The translations under genes were made by a program, and so were the position numbers. This document shows, piece by piece, positions 34,279 to 47,197 of a stretch of DNA of 64,000 nt. Numbering within the stretch: the stretch's first letter is position 1; each line of letters opens with the position of its first letter. The stretch lies in NCBI RefSeq assembly GCF_932526225.1, contig NC_064043.1, positions 11,964,085 to 12,028,084 on the forward strand, given 5' to 3'. This DNA is from Nematostella vectensis (lineage: Eukaryota; Cnidaria; Anthozoa; Actiniaria; Edwardsiidae). Below the pieces are notes generated by a model. It saw only the letters and a list, made by a program, of their open reading frames with translations. It did not search any database and was not told the DNA's origin.

Positions 34279-37200
34279 ATGACTTACACAATGAAGAATG
34301 CTGCACCAGAAAAAGGCATCTTGTCTCGGATACAAGAGTACCTTTTGACACCATGTGATCCATCAAACCTAGCCATACTCAGAATTCTGTTTGGTAAGCA
34401 TTCTTGTTATTAATAGATCCTAATAACATACAGTATCTATATAATGATAAAGATATAACCTAATAAATCAGTGGTACAGTATTGTATGCCCACCCAACCC
34501 CCCCCCCCCCCCCCCCCTGGATACTGAAATGCACAAAAGAGAATGAAATTAAAGCAGTGAAGTTTCATTTTCATTATTTTACTTATCCATATTCATTTTT
34601 GCAGGTCTTTTCATGGTTATTGACATCCCACAGGAACGTGGTTTATCAAGCCTGCACTCACGATGGGAGGAGGGCATGTGTTACTTTCCTCTATTCAATG
34701 TCCTCCAACCCCTTTCTGTGGATTGGATGCACATTGTTTACCTAGTTATGCTGGCTGGAGCATCAGGGATATTTCTAGGCTTCATGTTTCGAATAAGCTG
34801 CATATTATTTATCATTCCCTACTGGTATGTCTTCTGGCTGGACAAGGGCGTGTGGAATAATCACTCCTATCTTTATGGATTGTTTTCTATCATGCTGTTA
34901 ATGACAGACTCCAACAGATACTGGTAAGTCATTTACAAAGTTACCAAAAAGCGATCCTCCTATTGAATTGCACATTTGATTTGTAGTTTTTAACCACTTA
35001 ACTTAAAGAAAGCTGATAATGCCAACATTTTATGCTCCCGCATTTTACTGTACAGAGTCACACAAAATTATCCACATATCAAACTGCATAAGAAGATTGC
35101 TATTTTAAAGTTTTCTGGCAAATACACTGTTGTATTTTCAATTGTAAACAATAACAAAGAAATAGTTAACCAACATTAAATTAATATTCTATTGTTATTT
35201 TGAAAATGGTTTTCCAATTTTATGCAGGTCACTTGATGGATTGATCAACCCTAAAATACGAAATGCAGAAATACCAAAGTGGAACTACTTTTTGTTCCGA
35301 TTCCAGGTAATTTGTACCTTGTACTGTAGGTGACTGTGCATTGATTATTAATGCAACAAACCATGTGGAATGATTTTTTTGTATCAAATTGTAAACATTG
35401 TCATTTGTCTAGGGAAAAACTTTATGAACAGATTAACTAAGTCATCCATGGTTAATAAGAATTTTATGATTATCTGTTTTTATAATCCAGTGTCCCCCAG
35501 GGAATTGGTCAAAATACTACGTCAGAATTTCACTAGAAACTGTCAGTGAAATGTACTATAAAAATAAACATCTAAAACCTGCATCAAACACTTAAAAGTT
35601 AATCAGAGTTAACTATCCAATTTCAATTGTGGATGGTTACGGAAGAGCTGTTATACAGCATAATTTCAAATGCGTTAGTGGCTGATCTACATTCTTTTAT
35701 GTAACTTTTCAGGTCTTTCTGGTTTATTTTTATGCTGGTATTAAGAAGCTAGACCAAGACTGGATGACTGGTTATTCCATGACAGGACTCTCCAAGGAGT
35801 GGGTATTTGATCCATTCCGAGCTTTCCTGTCAGATGAAACCATAGACCTTGTGCTTGTCCACATTTGTGGCTTATGCTTTGATCTGTTTGTTGGTTTCTT
35901 TCTGCTTTTTGACAAAACACGACCTATTGGTATCCTATTTGCCTTGGCATTCAATGGAATGAATTCTCAGATGTTTCATATTGGAATGTTCTCCTACACG
36001 ATGATGGCAACTCTTCCACTCTTCTGCTCTCCATCTTGGCCGAAGAAACTGTTTTCTAGAATGCCATCCTGGCTAACTTTTATTTTACCCACAACTGATG
36101 CTGCACAACAAAGCCATCACTGCTTGTATGAGGCAGCAGTTGCAACCTCTCAGGAGAAAAATACAAAGAAAGACAAGCAAGTGAATTCAAAACAGGCTTC
36201 ATTGCAGCAGCTATTAATGCTGACTGTCTTTGCCTGTTATGTGGCAGCCCAACTGTTTCTACCATATTCACATTTCATTACTAAGGTGACTAAAATATCT
36301 TATTTTTATAATATGGTTGAAGGTGCCACTCATGTCCAACAATTAAGCAAAGCATTTGCCAATCTTGTTTTTTGATATTATTATAATCTATGTAATTAAA
36401 GAATTAGTACTAAAACAATATATTTAAATTGTTAAATCTTCGGTACTTTTTGTACATGACATGAGTATAGCATTGTGCATTTGTTGTATAAATGACCACA
36501 CTCTGTTATCTATAGGGGTACAATGGCTGGACACAAGGCCTTTATGGGTACTCTTGGGACATGATGGTACATTCCTGGAGCACTCAGCATGTGCGGATCA
36601 AGGTGGTTGATCAAGTGACTGGAAAAGAGATCTTCATTAAGCCAGGGGTAGGTAGCATAAACCTTGGACTAGACTGCCTTGTTTATAAGGTTGCATACCT
36701 TGTTTGTAGTTGGCGATTTCAAAAACGCTTTGGGGTCAGTACCTCTTTATCAGTGTCTTTCGTCTATTTTAAGTATGTGCCAATAGACACTCAGAGGAAG
36801 TAGCCTTAAAACCTCTGTAAAATCAATCCTTTTTTAGCACTTTTTAACTATTATTATATTTACTCGAGTCATACTCAAAAAACCCTACCCGCTGCCAGCA
36901 CCTTCACAAAAAAATTATTTTCAGACATAGTACCTTTTGGTTACTGAACTTTGCTATTTGAGCTAACGAAATGTATTCCAAATTGTTATACCAGTACCTT
37001 TTGAATGAAGATATCATTTTACTGTCCAGGCATTCATTGGTGGTGGTAGGAGGAGGCATTCCAGATGGAACTCCCACCCCGACATGATCAAACAGTATGT
37101 CGATTGCCTTGCTGAGAAACTGAAAGCCCGAGAGGATTTGGACATCTCTGAACCAGCCATTTACCTCGACATATGGAGATCGATGAACAGGTGAGTGTAT

Positions 37201-40200
37201 CTCTACCTAAGTATCAATAGGGAGTTTTAGCAAGTACGAAAGCAACAAGAATGGTGCGACAAGAATACTGTATGGACAATCCTTAACCAGAAAGCAGTAC
37301 AATTATCCCGTTTTACTGCAAATTACGGCACGAAAGCATCCAAGTTTAAAGATCTAGCGAAAATGGGCCTCGTAGTGTCAGACCCATTCTGGGTCATTCT
37401 TGGCAATTTCAGGCTGATAAGAATATTGAATAAATGGGGACCTGTGAAGCCTGTGCAAACACCACCAACATCGGACAGCATTATTAACAAAGCTCCACTG
37501 GCCGCAAGGAAACAAAGGAAATGCTGGTAGACTACCCTCAAGCGTCTTGCCAGCAATGTTGGTGCAGTTTACAAGGGGCTTGCCGGCAATGTTGATGCAG
37601 TTTACAAGGGGCTTGTCAGCAATGTTGGTGCAGTTTGCACGGGGCTTGCCGGCAATGTTGGTGCAGTTTACAAGGGGCTTGTCAGCAATGTTGGTGCAGT
37701 TTGCACGGGGCTTGTCAGCAATGTTGGTGCAGTTTGCAAGGGGCTTGCCAGCAATGTTGGTGCAGTTTGCAAGGGGCTTGCCAGCAATGTTGGTGCAGTT
37801 TGCACGGGGCTTGCCAGCAATGTTGGTGCAGTTTACAAGGGGCTTGTCAGCAATGTTGGTGCAGTTTGCAAGGGGCTTGCCAGCAATGTTGGTGCAGTTT
37901 GCACGGGGCTTGCCAGCAATGTTGGTGCAGTTTACAAGGGGCTTGTCAGCAATGTTGGTGCAGTTTGCAAGGGGCTTGTCAGCAATGTTGGTGCAGTTTA
38001 CAAGGAGCTTGCCAGCAATGTTGGTGCAGTTTACACGGGGCTTGTCAGCAATGTTGGTGCAGTTTGCACGGGGCTTGTCAGCAATGTTGGTGCAGTTTGC
38101 ACGGGGCTTGTCAGCAATGTTGGTGCAGTTTGCAAGGGGCTTGTCAGCAATGTTGGTGCAGTTTACAAGGGGCTTGTCAGCAATGTTGATGCAGTTTGCA
38201 AGGGGCTTGTCAGCAATGTTGGTGCAGTTTACAAGGGGCTTGTCAGCAATGTTGGTGCAGTTTGCACGGGGCTTGTCAGCAATGTTGGTGCAGTTTACAA
38301 GGGGCTTGTCAGCAATGTTGGTGCAGTTTGCACTGGGCTTGCCAGCAATGTTGGTGCAGTTTACAAGGGGCTTGTCAGCAATGTTGGTGCAGTTTACAAG
38401 GGGCTTGTCAGCAATGTTGGTGCAGTTTACAAGGGGCTTGCTAGCAATGTTGGTGCAGTTTGCAAGGGGCTTGTCAGCAATGTTGGTGCAGTTTGCACGG
38501 GGCTTGTCAGCAATGTTGGTGCAGTTTACAAGGGGCTTGTCAGCAATGTTGGTGCAGTTTGCAAGGGGCTTGTCAGCAATGTTGGTGCAGTTTACAAGGG
38601 GCTTGTCAGCAATGTTGGTGCAGTTTGCACGGGGCTTGTCAGCAATGTTGGTGCAGTTTACAAGGGGCTTGTCAGCAATGTTGGTGCAGTTTACAAGGGG
38701 CTTGTCAGCAATGTTGGTGCACTTTACAAGGGGCTTGTCAGCAATGTTGGTGCAGTTTGCACGGGGCTTGTCAGCAATGTTGGTGCAGTTTGCACGGGGC
38801 TTGTCAGCAATGTTGGTGCAGTTTACAAGGGGCTTGCCAGCAATGTTGGTGCAGTTTACAAGGGGCTTGTCAGCAATGTTGGTGCAGTTTGCACAGGGCT
38901 TGTCAGCAATGTTGGTGCAGTTTGCACGGGGCTTGTCAGCAATGTTGGTGCAGTTTACAAGGGGCTTGCCAGCAATGTTGGTGCAGTTTACAAGGGGCTT
39001 GTCAGCAATGTTGGTGCAGTTTGCACGGGGCTTGTCAGCAATGTTGGTGCAGTTTGCACGGGGCTTGTCAGCAATGTTGGTGCAGTTTGCAAGGGGCTTG
39101 TCAGCAATGTTGGTGCAGTTTACAAGGAGCTTGTCAGCAATGTTGGTGCAGTTTGCAAGGGGCTTGTCAGCAATGTTGGTGCAGTTTACAAGGGGCTTGT
39201 CAGCAATGTTGGTGCAGTTTACAAGGGGCTTGTCAGCAATGTTGATGCAGTTTGCAAGGGGCTTGTCAGCAATGTTGGTGCAGTTTACAAGGGGCTTGTC
39301 AGCAATGTTGGTGCAGTTTGCACGGGGCTTGTCAGCAATGTTGGTGCAGTTTACAAGGGGCTTGTCAGCAATGTTGGTGCAGTTTGCACTGGGCTTGCCA
39401 GCAATGTTGGTGCAGTTTACAAGGGGCTTGTCAGCAATGTTGGTGCAGTTTACAAGGGGCTTGTCAGCAATGTTGGTGCAGTTTACAAGGGGCTTGCTAG
39501 CAATGTTGGTGCAGTTTGCAAGGGGCTTGTCAGCAATGTTGGTGCAGTTTGCACGGGGCTTGTCAGCAATGTTGGTGCAGTTTACAAGGGGCTTGTCAGC
39601 AATGTTGGTGCAGTTTGCAAGGGGCTTGTCAGCAATGTTGGTGCAGTTTACAAGGGGCTTGTCAGCAATGTTGGTGCAGTTTGCACGGGGCTTGTCAGCA
39701 ATGTTGGTGCAGTTTACAAGGGGCTTGTCAGCAATGTTGGTGAAGTTTACAAGGGGCTTGTCAGCAATGTTGGTGCAGTTTACAAGGGGCTTGTCAGCAA
39801 TGTTGGTGCAGTTTGCACGGGGCTTGTCAGCAATGTTGGTGCAGTTTGCACGGGGCTTGTCAGCAATGTTGGTGCAGTTTACAAGGGGCTTGCCAGCAAT
39901 GTTGGTGCAGTTTACAAGGGGCTTGTCAGCAATGTTGGTGCAGTTTACAAGGGGCTTGTCAGCAATGTTGGTGCAGTTTACACGGGGCTTGTCAGCAATG
40001 TTGGTGCAATTTGCACTGGGCTTGTCAGCAATGTTGGTGCAGTTTGCACTGGGCTTGTCAGCAATGTTGGTGCAGTTTACAAGGGGCTTGTCAGCAATGT
40101 TGGTGCAGTTTACAAGGGGCTTGTCAGCAATGTTGGTGCAATTTGCACTGGGCTTGTCAGCAATGTTGGTGCAGTTTGCAAGGGGCCTGTCAGCAATGTT

Positions 40201-43200
40201 GGCGCAATTTGCACTGGGCTTGCCAGCAATGTTGGTGCAGTTTGCACAGGGCTTGTCAGCAATGTTGGTGCAATTTGCACTGGGCTTGTCAGCAATGTTG
40301 GTGCAGTTTGCACGGGGCTTGCCAGCAATGTTGGTGCAGTTTGCACTGGGCTTGCCAGCAATGTTGGTGCAGTTTGCACGGGGCTTGTCAGCAATGTTGG
40401 TGCAGTTTGCACGGGGCTTGTCAGCAATGTTGGTGCAGTTTGCACGGGGCTTGTCATCAATGTTGGTGCAGTTTGCACGGGGCTTGTCAGCAATGTTGGT
40501 GCAGTTTGCAAGGGGCTTGCCAGCAATGTTGGTGCAGTTTGCAAGGGGCTTGCCAGCAATGTTGGTGCAGTTTGCAAGGGGCTTGCCAGCAATGTTGGTG
40601 CAGTTTGCACGGGGCTTGTCAGCAATGTTGGTGCAGTTTACAAGGGGCTTGTCAGCAATGTTGGTGCAGTTTGCACGGGGCTTGTCAGCAATGTTGGTGC
40701 AGTTTACAAGGGGCTTGCCAGCAATGTTGGTGCAGTTTACAAGGGGCTTGTCAGCAATGTTGGTGCAGTTTGCAAGGGGCTTGTCAGCAATGTTGGTGCA
40801 GTTTACAAGGGGCTTGTCAGCAATGTTGGTGCAGTTTGCAAGGGGCTTGCCAGCAATGTTGGTGCAGTTTGCAAGGGGCTTGTCAGCAATGTTGATGCAG
40901 TTTGCACGGGGCTTGCCAGCAATGTTGGTGCAGTTTGCACGGGGCTTGTCAGCAATGTTGGTGCAGTTTGCAAGGGGCTTGCCAGCAATGTTGGTGCAGT
41001 TTGCAAGGGGCTTGCCAGCAATGTTGGTGCAGTTTACAAGGAGCTTGTCAGCAATGTTGGTGCAGTTTGCAAGGGGCTTGTCAGCAATGTTGGTGCAGTT
41101 TACAAGGGGCTTGCCAGCAATGTTGGTGCAGTTTGCAAGGGGCTTGCCAGCAATGTTGGTGCAGTTTACACGGGGCTTGTCAGCAATGTTGGTGCAGTTT
41201 GCAAGGGGCTTGTCAGCAATGTTGATGCAGTTTGCACGGGGCTTGCCAGCAATGTTGGTGCAGTTTGCACGGGGCTTGTCAGCAATGTTGGTGCAGTTTG
41301 CAAGGGGCTTGCCAGCAATGTTGGTGCAGTTTGCAAGGGGCTTGTCAGCAATGTTGATGCAGTTTGCAAGGGGCTTGTCAGCAATGTTGGTGCAGTTTAC
41401 AAGGAGCTTGTCAGCAATGTTGGTGCAGTTTGCAAGGGGCTTGTCAGCAATGTTGGTGCAGTTTACAAGGGGCTTGCCAGCAATGTTGGTGCAGTTTGCA
41501 AGGGGCTTGCCAGCAATGTTGGTGCAGTTTACACGGGGCTTGTCAGCAATGTTGGTGCAGTTTACAAGGGGCTTGCCAGCAATGTTGGTGCAGTTTGCAC
41601 GGGGCTTGTCAGCAATGTTGGTGCAGTTTGCAAGGGGCTTGCCAGCAATGTTGGTGCAGTTTGCACGGGGCTTGTCAGCAATGTTGGTGCAGTTTGCAAG
41701 GGGCTTGCCAGCAATGTTGGTGCAGTTTGCAAGGGGCTTGTCAGCAATGTTGATGCAGTTTGCACGGGGCTTGCCAGCAATGTTGGTGCAGTTTGCACGG
41801 GGCTTGTCAGCAATGTTGGTGCAGTTTGCAAGGGGCTTGCCAGCAATGTTGGTGCAGTTTGCAAGGGGCTTGCCAGCAATGTTGGTGCAGTTTACAAGGA
41901 GCTTGTCAGCAATGTTGGTGCAGTTTGCAAGGGGCTTGTCAGCAATGTTGGTGCAGTTTACAAGGGGCTTGCCAGCAATGTTGGTGCAGTTTGCAAGGGG
42001 CTTGCCAGCAATGTTGGTGCAGTTTACACGGGGCTTGTCAGCAATGTTGGTGCAGTTTGCAAGGGGCTTGTCAGCAATGTTGATGCAGTTTGCACGGGGC
42101 TTGCCAGCAATGTTGGTGCAGTTTGCACGGGGCTTGTCAGCAATGTTGGTGCAGTTTGCAAGGGGCTTGCCAGCAATGTTGGTGCAGTTTGCAAGGGGCT
42201 TGTCAGCAATGTTGATGCAGTTTGCAAGGGGCTTGTCAGCAATGTTGGTGCAGTTTACAAGGAGCTTGTCAGCAATGTTGGTGCAGTTTGCAAGGGGCTT
42301 GTCAGCAATGTTGGTGCAGTTTACAAGGGGCTTGCCAGCAATGTTGGTGCAGTTTGCAAGGGGCTTGCCAGCAATGTTGGTGCAGTTTACACGGGGCTTG
42401 TCAGCAATGTTGGTGCAGTTTACAAGGGGCTTGCCAGCAATGTTGGTGCAGTTTGCACGGGGCTTGTCAGCAATGTTGGTGCAGTTTGCAAGGGGCTTGC
42501 CAGCAATGTTGGTGCAGTTTGCAAGGGGCTTGTCAGCAATGTTGATGCAGTTTGCAAGGGGCTTGCCAGCAATGTTGGTGCAGTTTACAAGGAGCTTGTC
42601 AGCAATGTTGGTGCAGTTTGCAAGGGGCTTGTCAGCAATGTTGGTGCAGTTTACAAGGGGCTTGCCAGCAATGTTGGTGCAGTTTGCAAGGGGCTTGCCA
42701 GCAATGTTGGTGCAGTTTACACGGGGCTTGTCAGCAATGTTGGTGCAGTTTACAAGGGGCTTGCCAGCAATGTTGGTGCAGTTTGCACGGGGCTTGTCAG
42801 CAATGTTGGTGCAGTTTACAAGGGGCTTGCCAGCAATGTTGGTGCAGTTTACAAGGGGCTTGTCAGCAATGTTGGTGCAGTTTACACGGGGCTTGCCAGC
42901 AATGTTGGTGCAGTTTGCACGGGGCTTGTCAGCAATGTTGGTGCAGTTTACAAGGGGCTTGTCAGCAATGTTGGTGCAGTTTACAAGGGGCTTGCCAGCA
43001 ATGTTGGTGCAGTTTGCAAGGGGCTTGTCAGCAATGTTGGTGCAGTTTGCAAGGGGCTTGCCAGCAATGTTGGTGCAGTTTACAAGGGGCTTGCCAGCAA
43101 TGTTGGTGCAGTTTACAAGGGGCTTGCCAGCAATGTTGGTGCAGTTTACAAGGGGCTTGTCAGCAATGTTGGTGCAGTTTACACGGGGCTTGCCAGCAAT

Positions 43201-46200
43201 GTTGGTGCAGTTTGCACGGGGCTTGTCAGCAATGTTGGTGCAGTTTACAAGGGGCTTATCAGCAATGTTGGTGCAGTTTACAAGGGGCTTGCCAGCAATG
43301 TTGGTGCAGTTTACAAGGGGCTTGTCAGCAATGTTGGTGCAGTTTGCAAGGGGCGTGCCAGCAATGTTGGTGCAGTTTGCACAGGGCTTGTCAGCAATGT
43401 TGGTGCAGTTTGCAAGGGGCTTGCCAGCAATGTTGGTGCAGTTTACAAGGGGCTTGCCAGCAATGTTGGTGCAGTTTGCAAGGGGCTTGCCAGCAATGTT
43501 GGTGCAGTTTGCACGGGGCTTGTCAGCAATGTTGGTGCAGTTTACAAGGGGCTTTAGAACACGCCCGCTTTCCCAGTAACTCGATCTTCGCAGCTGTTGT
43601 TTACTTCTTTCTACCTCCTGTTTCCCTTTCCTCTAATACTGTTGTGTAGAAATCTTTACCATCGCATCATAACCAAGTTGTCTCCCGGGGCAAACTGTAC
43701 TTTTTTTATCTTTCGCATTCTTTACGTGTACAATCAATTAACTACAGTATGTCCGAATGTCTCGATTTCCTTCCAGACGCTTCCAACAGCGTTTTGTTAA
43801 TCCAAACATCGACATTCTTCACGCCGATTGGTCACCCTTTCAAAAGACCACGTGGGTACAGCCGCTTTTGATGGAGTTGTCTCCATGGCGATCCAAATTG
43901 AAAGAGATAGAAAAAAAGCAGTCACAGTCGTCGCTTGGAAACTTCACGGATGTCGTATTCGTGGCGGATTTTCCAGGTCTGATGTTGGAGAACTTTATGA
44001 GTGAAGAACTGAACACCACACTAACTGTGCTTGAGGGAAAGGTGAGATATGCCGGGCGAACTAATGGGCGGTTGAGACAGTACAGGGTGGATCAAAAGTT
44101 CATGCACTTTTGTAATTGAATAAAAAAACAAGTCTTACAAAACAGCAGCATGACTAGTGTTGCATATGATGAAAATACTTTATTGTAGTGTGTGAATACT
44201 AAAAATCAATAGCCAGAATGGCTTCCTTTGGTCTTTTTTACAGCAATTTTTATGCGCTTGGGTGTGAAGTAAAACGTCCCTTTAATGTATCTGCTGATAC
44301 ATTTCGCCAAGAACGGAGGAACCTCTTTAGTTATTTTATCGTCGTCGGCGATGGATCACTGTAACTTAACTTGTCCAAATTACCCTAAACACTTTTTATC
44401 GGTTCATGGTTAGGTTAATTGGCTGGTCAATCGTCCCTTTCTATGGAATTTGGCAAGTTTTGTTGGAAAAAATTTGATAAGTAACTTTAGCTTTGGGAAC
44501 AGGAGTCCCGTTTTGTATGGATGTTATGTTTCGATTCGCACTGAACACCCTTGTTTTAGTAGCTAATCTTGGGCATGGGAATTCCTAGAATCTCCTCGCT
44601 TGTATTTTGCTTTGATAATTGTATTTTGGACGACTTTTGTGAGAACTGCAGGTCTCCCCCACCTAGCTTTGTCAACAAAATCGTACCGTGAACACCAATT
44701 ATTGGCGCAGCTCTCCGACCTTTGGATAATTTTATGTACGTGCTATTTCTCTAAATGATCAGCCTGATGACCTCAAAATTGCTGCCTGGGCTCTAGAATA
44801 TGAGTAACTTTTCTTCTATTTTACGTTTTCTGACGCTTCTGATGTTCGTGAAACTTCGGCAAATAGAACTCTGTTTTCACATCAACAACAAAAATGGCGC
44901 GAAAAGTGGATTTCTGACTTCGCATGCCCGCAACATTTGACGGGAAAAAGTTAAATTCTTTAAGATCTTGGGACTTAGGAATACTGGTTTGTGGTCAAAA
45001 AATCAAGTTTAAAAGAATAAAATCAACGCATTTTAAAAAGTGCACGAACTTTTGATCCTCCCTGTACATTGCTAGCAGCATTTATTTCTTTAACAAAGAA
45101 TACGCTCAATAACCGTGTTAAAGATAATTGTGGTTTTGTCGATGATGGTAGTGGTGATGTAGCTAGTGTTTGTGATGGTGGTGTTAAGGTTGATTTAGAC
45201 CGCACGATTTAGTTGTATGCGACACCTCTACAGCTCGAGTCGTGGACTATATGTGAGCCTAGGTCTCAGCTACGATGCTTCACTATGAAAGTCGTAGTGT
45301 GTAATTCAGGGCTAAGACATCTCGTAGGCAGATCACATACGACTAAATCGTGCTGCTTAAATCAGCCTTTAGGGATAATGATGGTGGTGATACAGGGGCG
45401 TAGCCAGGGGGGTGGCCTAGGGGGCCCGGTCCCCCCTTTTAGCAGCCAAAAATACAGTAAATTTATGAGACATTATCTAAAATACAGAAGAAAATGCGTT
45501 GAAAGGGCTTTGGGCCCCCTCCTGTTAAAAATCCTGGCTACGCCGCTGTGATAATGATGGCCGTAATGGTGTTTGTTGTCTTGGATCATTGGTGACGATA
45601 ATGGCATTAGTGACTGCTGTGATGGCGAGGATGATGCTAGCATCGAGTCCCCACTTTCCTGTATTTCTTTCTTCTTTTTTTTTTCAGCATTTTTTAATCG
45701 TATTATCTGTGCTTTATTTTACAGGTTGAGGTGGAGTTCGACGGTCGGAACCACACCCTAGAGCGTGACGGAGAGATAACCGTCCCTTCCAATGCCACCC
45801 ACGTGGTATACACCGTGTCCAAGACCCCAGCGTGCTGGATGTACGTCTACGTGAACGTCACGCAACTCAACAATGAGACCATTAGAGACTGGATAATAAA
45901 CCCAGGTAAAAGTCACGCAACTATGACTTCAGACATGGGGGTAGTACGACGGTGTCCTGTGTAGTGATTCTTTTATCTGCTTATGTATATGTACACCTTT
46001 CTCGAAAACGTTGTCATTGCAAACGAAAAATGGCGATTGGCAAAGGGAATTCTACAAGGGTATTATTTGTCTTATATTTCAACCAAATGCAGGGGGAAAT
46101 AAATCAATCAAACGCTTTTCTATTATAGAATATGGTTATCTGGCTCTAGCATCGATGAAGTTCATTAATAACCTTAAAGTTTTCGAATAATTAGTACCCA

Positions 46201-46653
46201 TGAATAGAATATGTATGGTGTTTATTTTCTTCCGCTGATTCACTTGTTTGGATTGTTTTGTTGTTGCAAATTTGAGCCAATATCATATATTTCATAATGT
46301 TTCTTTTTTTTTTAGAGAAAAACCCCGCTTACAAGCTTAAAGCAGAGTGGAAGAATATGAATGTTGCGCAAAAATTTAAAGTCTGGTCGTTCAACAAATA
46401 CATGGAATTTGCAACTTCCTTCTGGAATTCGTATTACGCCGTTGGTCACGTGGCGTTTGGATTAAAGCACCCGGATGAAGAAATAAGCGGTGACACAGAC
46501 CAGTTACCGCAAGGTGCTGCAGGCTTCGGTGAACAAACCGCTGACCCAGTAATACCCGGTAGTGCAGACTCAGCACCACAAACCAAACATGGAGTTGAGA
46601 GAGATGAGAGGGGAAAACAGCGCCAACAATTTGACAAAAAGACCGAGCTGTAA
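34279..46653 (+). CDS. GGCX: Vitamin K-dependent gamma-glutamyl carboxylase, nine coding exons
   Basis: ER membrane enzyme that carboxylates glutamates of secreted proteins, using reduced vitamin K, CO2 and O2. Exons 34279-34393, 34605-34923, 35228-35306, 35713-36285, 36516-36647, 37030-37190, 43777-44041, 45725-45905 and 46316-46653 total 2163 nt, 720 aa (human 758), all in phase. Near-identical blocks to vertebrate [46 protein letters not shown] (holding the active-site lysine), [53 protein letters not shown]. Several hydrophobic segments in the N-terminal half fit the multi-pass topology. The C terminus after KHPDEE is divergent and hydrophilic. A second in-frame ATG at 34291 is possible. 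Intron 6 carries a 6-kb minisatellite and intron 7 a mariner copy. ATTAAA at 46691. Confidence 0.96.
37448..43553. repeat. 33-bp minisatellite, about 182 units, in GGCX intron 6
   Basis: Unit ggcttgtcagcaatgttggt + gcagtttacaagg, exactly 33 bp across 37547-43553 with few substitutions (gtcagc/gccagc, ttacaa/ttgcac). Because 33 is a multiple of 3 and the unit has no stop in some frames, it leaves a 2010-codon open frame. This is not a gene: it falls between exons 37190 and 43777. The left flank 37448-37546 begins agcctgtgcaaacaccacca, the inverse of the unit, so the array looks like a Harbinger-like MITE whose right end has been multiplied. Blocks inside the array are duplicated at 1056 bp (32 units) and 858 bp (26 units). 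Confidence 0.95.
44083..45064 (-). mobile_element. Tc1/mariner-like element, decayed (copy 2)
   Basis: Ends CAGGGTGGATCAAAAGTTC and its inverse, flanked by TA at 44081-44082 and 45065-45066. About 980 bp, in the opposite orientation to the 27.3-kb copy and without its extra insert. The transposase remnant is on the - strand. In GGCX intron 7. Confidence 0.8.
45391..45549. mobile_element. Palindromic MITE with GCGTAGCCAGG ends (copy 2)
   Basis: caggggcgtagccagggggg on the left and atcctggctacgccgctg on the right, with the internal phrase gcagccaaaaatacagtaaa. Inverted relative to the copy at 2493-2643. In GGCX intron 7. Confidence 0.65.
45995..46205. mobile_element. MITE family 'GTTGTCAGTGCAAATGGC', decayed copy
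   Basis: acgttgtcattgcaaacg, aatggcgattggcaaag and ttcgaataattagtacccat match the family at 6108 and 62038 in order. In GGCX intron 8. Confidence 0.5.
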
Positions 46654-46690
46654 TAGAAAAACACAACATAGGATTTTGCTTTTTAATTTT

Positions 46691-46696
46691 ATTAAA
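46691..46696 (+). terminator. GGCX polyadenylation signal ATTAAA
   Basis: ATTAAA 38 bases after the GGCX stop codon, in an AT-rich tract. Confidence 0.5.
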
Positions 46697-46887
46697 GTTA
46701 TTATATATTAAGTTTAGGAAGAGTAATATATAGCAATGTAAAAAGAGCTTTTATGCAAACCTGCAACCAGCCGCCCCTATATCAAGGAAATAAATCTACA
46801 GAAATGTCTCACAAATAATTATTAAAGAGAACGTAAAATCGATAAGTTCTGTAGCTGCTTCTTTCTCCAACCGCCTGCTCTTGGCTT

Positions 46888-47070
46888 CTAGGAGTAGTCA
46901 CTATTCAACATTTTGACGTATTGCTTACGTCGCGAGATGATATAATCTTTAAGTACGGCACCTTTTTCCAGGAGCGTCAATTCTATAAAAACTACGTATC
47001 TACGACTCGTCCAACCTGAGTACACAACTTTGCAGATTATTCCATGCTGAGCCCCCCTCACTGACCTCAC
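46888..47070 (-). pseudogene. Possible retroelement coding fragment
   Basis: The - strand reads SRRYVVFIELTLLEKGAVL then ISRRKQYVKML, similar in order to the IELTVPW...R..KY segment found in many retroelement polyproteins. Short and isolated. Confidence 0.3.
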
Positions 47071-47197
47071 GTCTTGTTATCCGCCGCCTACGCCATGACT
47101 GACTTGACGCAAAAACACGATAATTTAGATAATAAACCGCTTCTGGCGGCTATGATATTGGCGGATAATGTCCAAGGATAGAAAATGGTACGAAAAA

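Noticed and set aside
37547-43579. 2010-codon open frame of 11-residue repeats, and long frames in other registers
   Set aside because: Product of a 33-bp tandem repeat (multiple of 3) lying wholly inside GGCX intron 6; exons on both sides join in phase without it, and other frames are open too.
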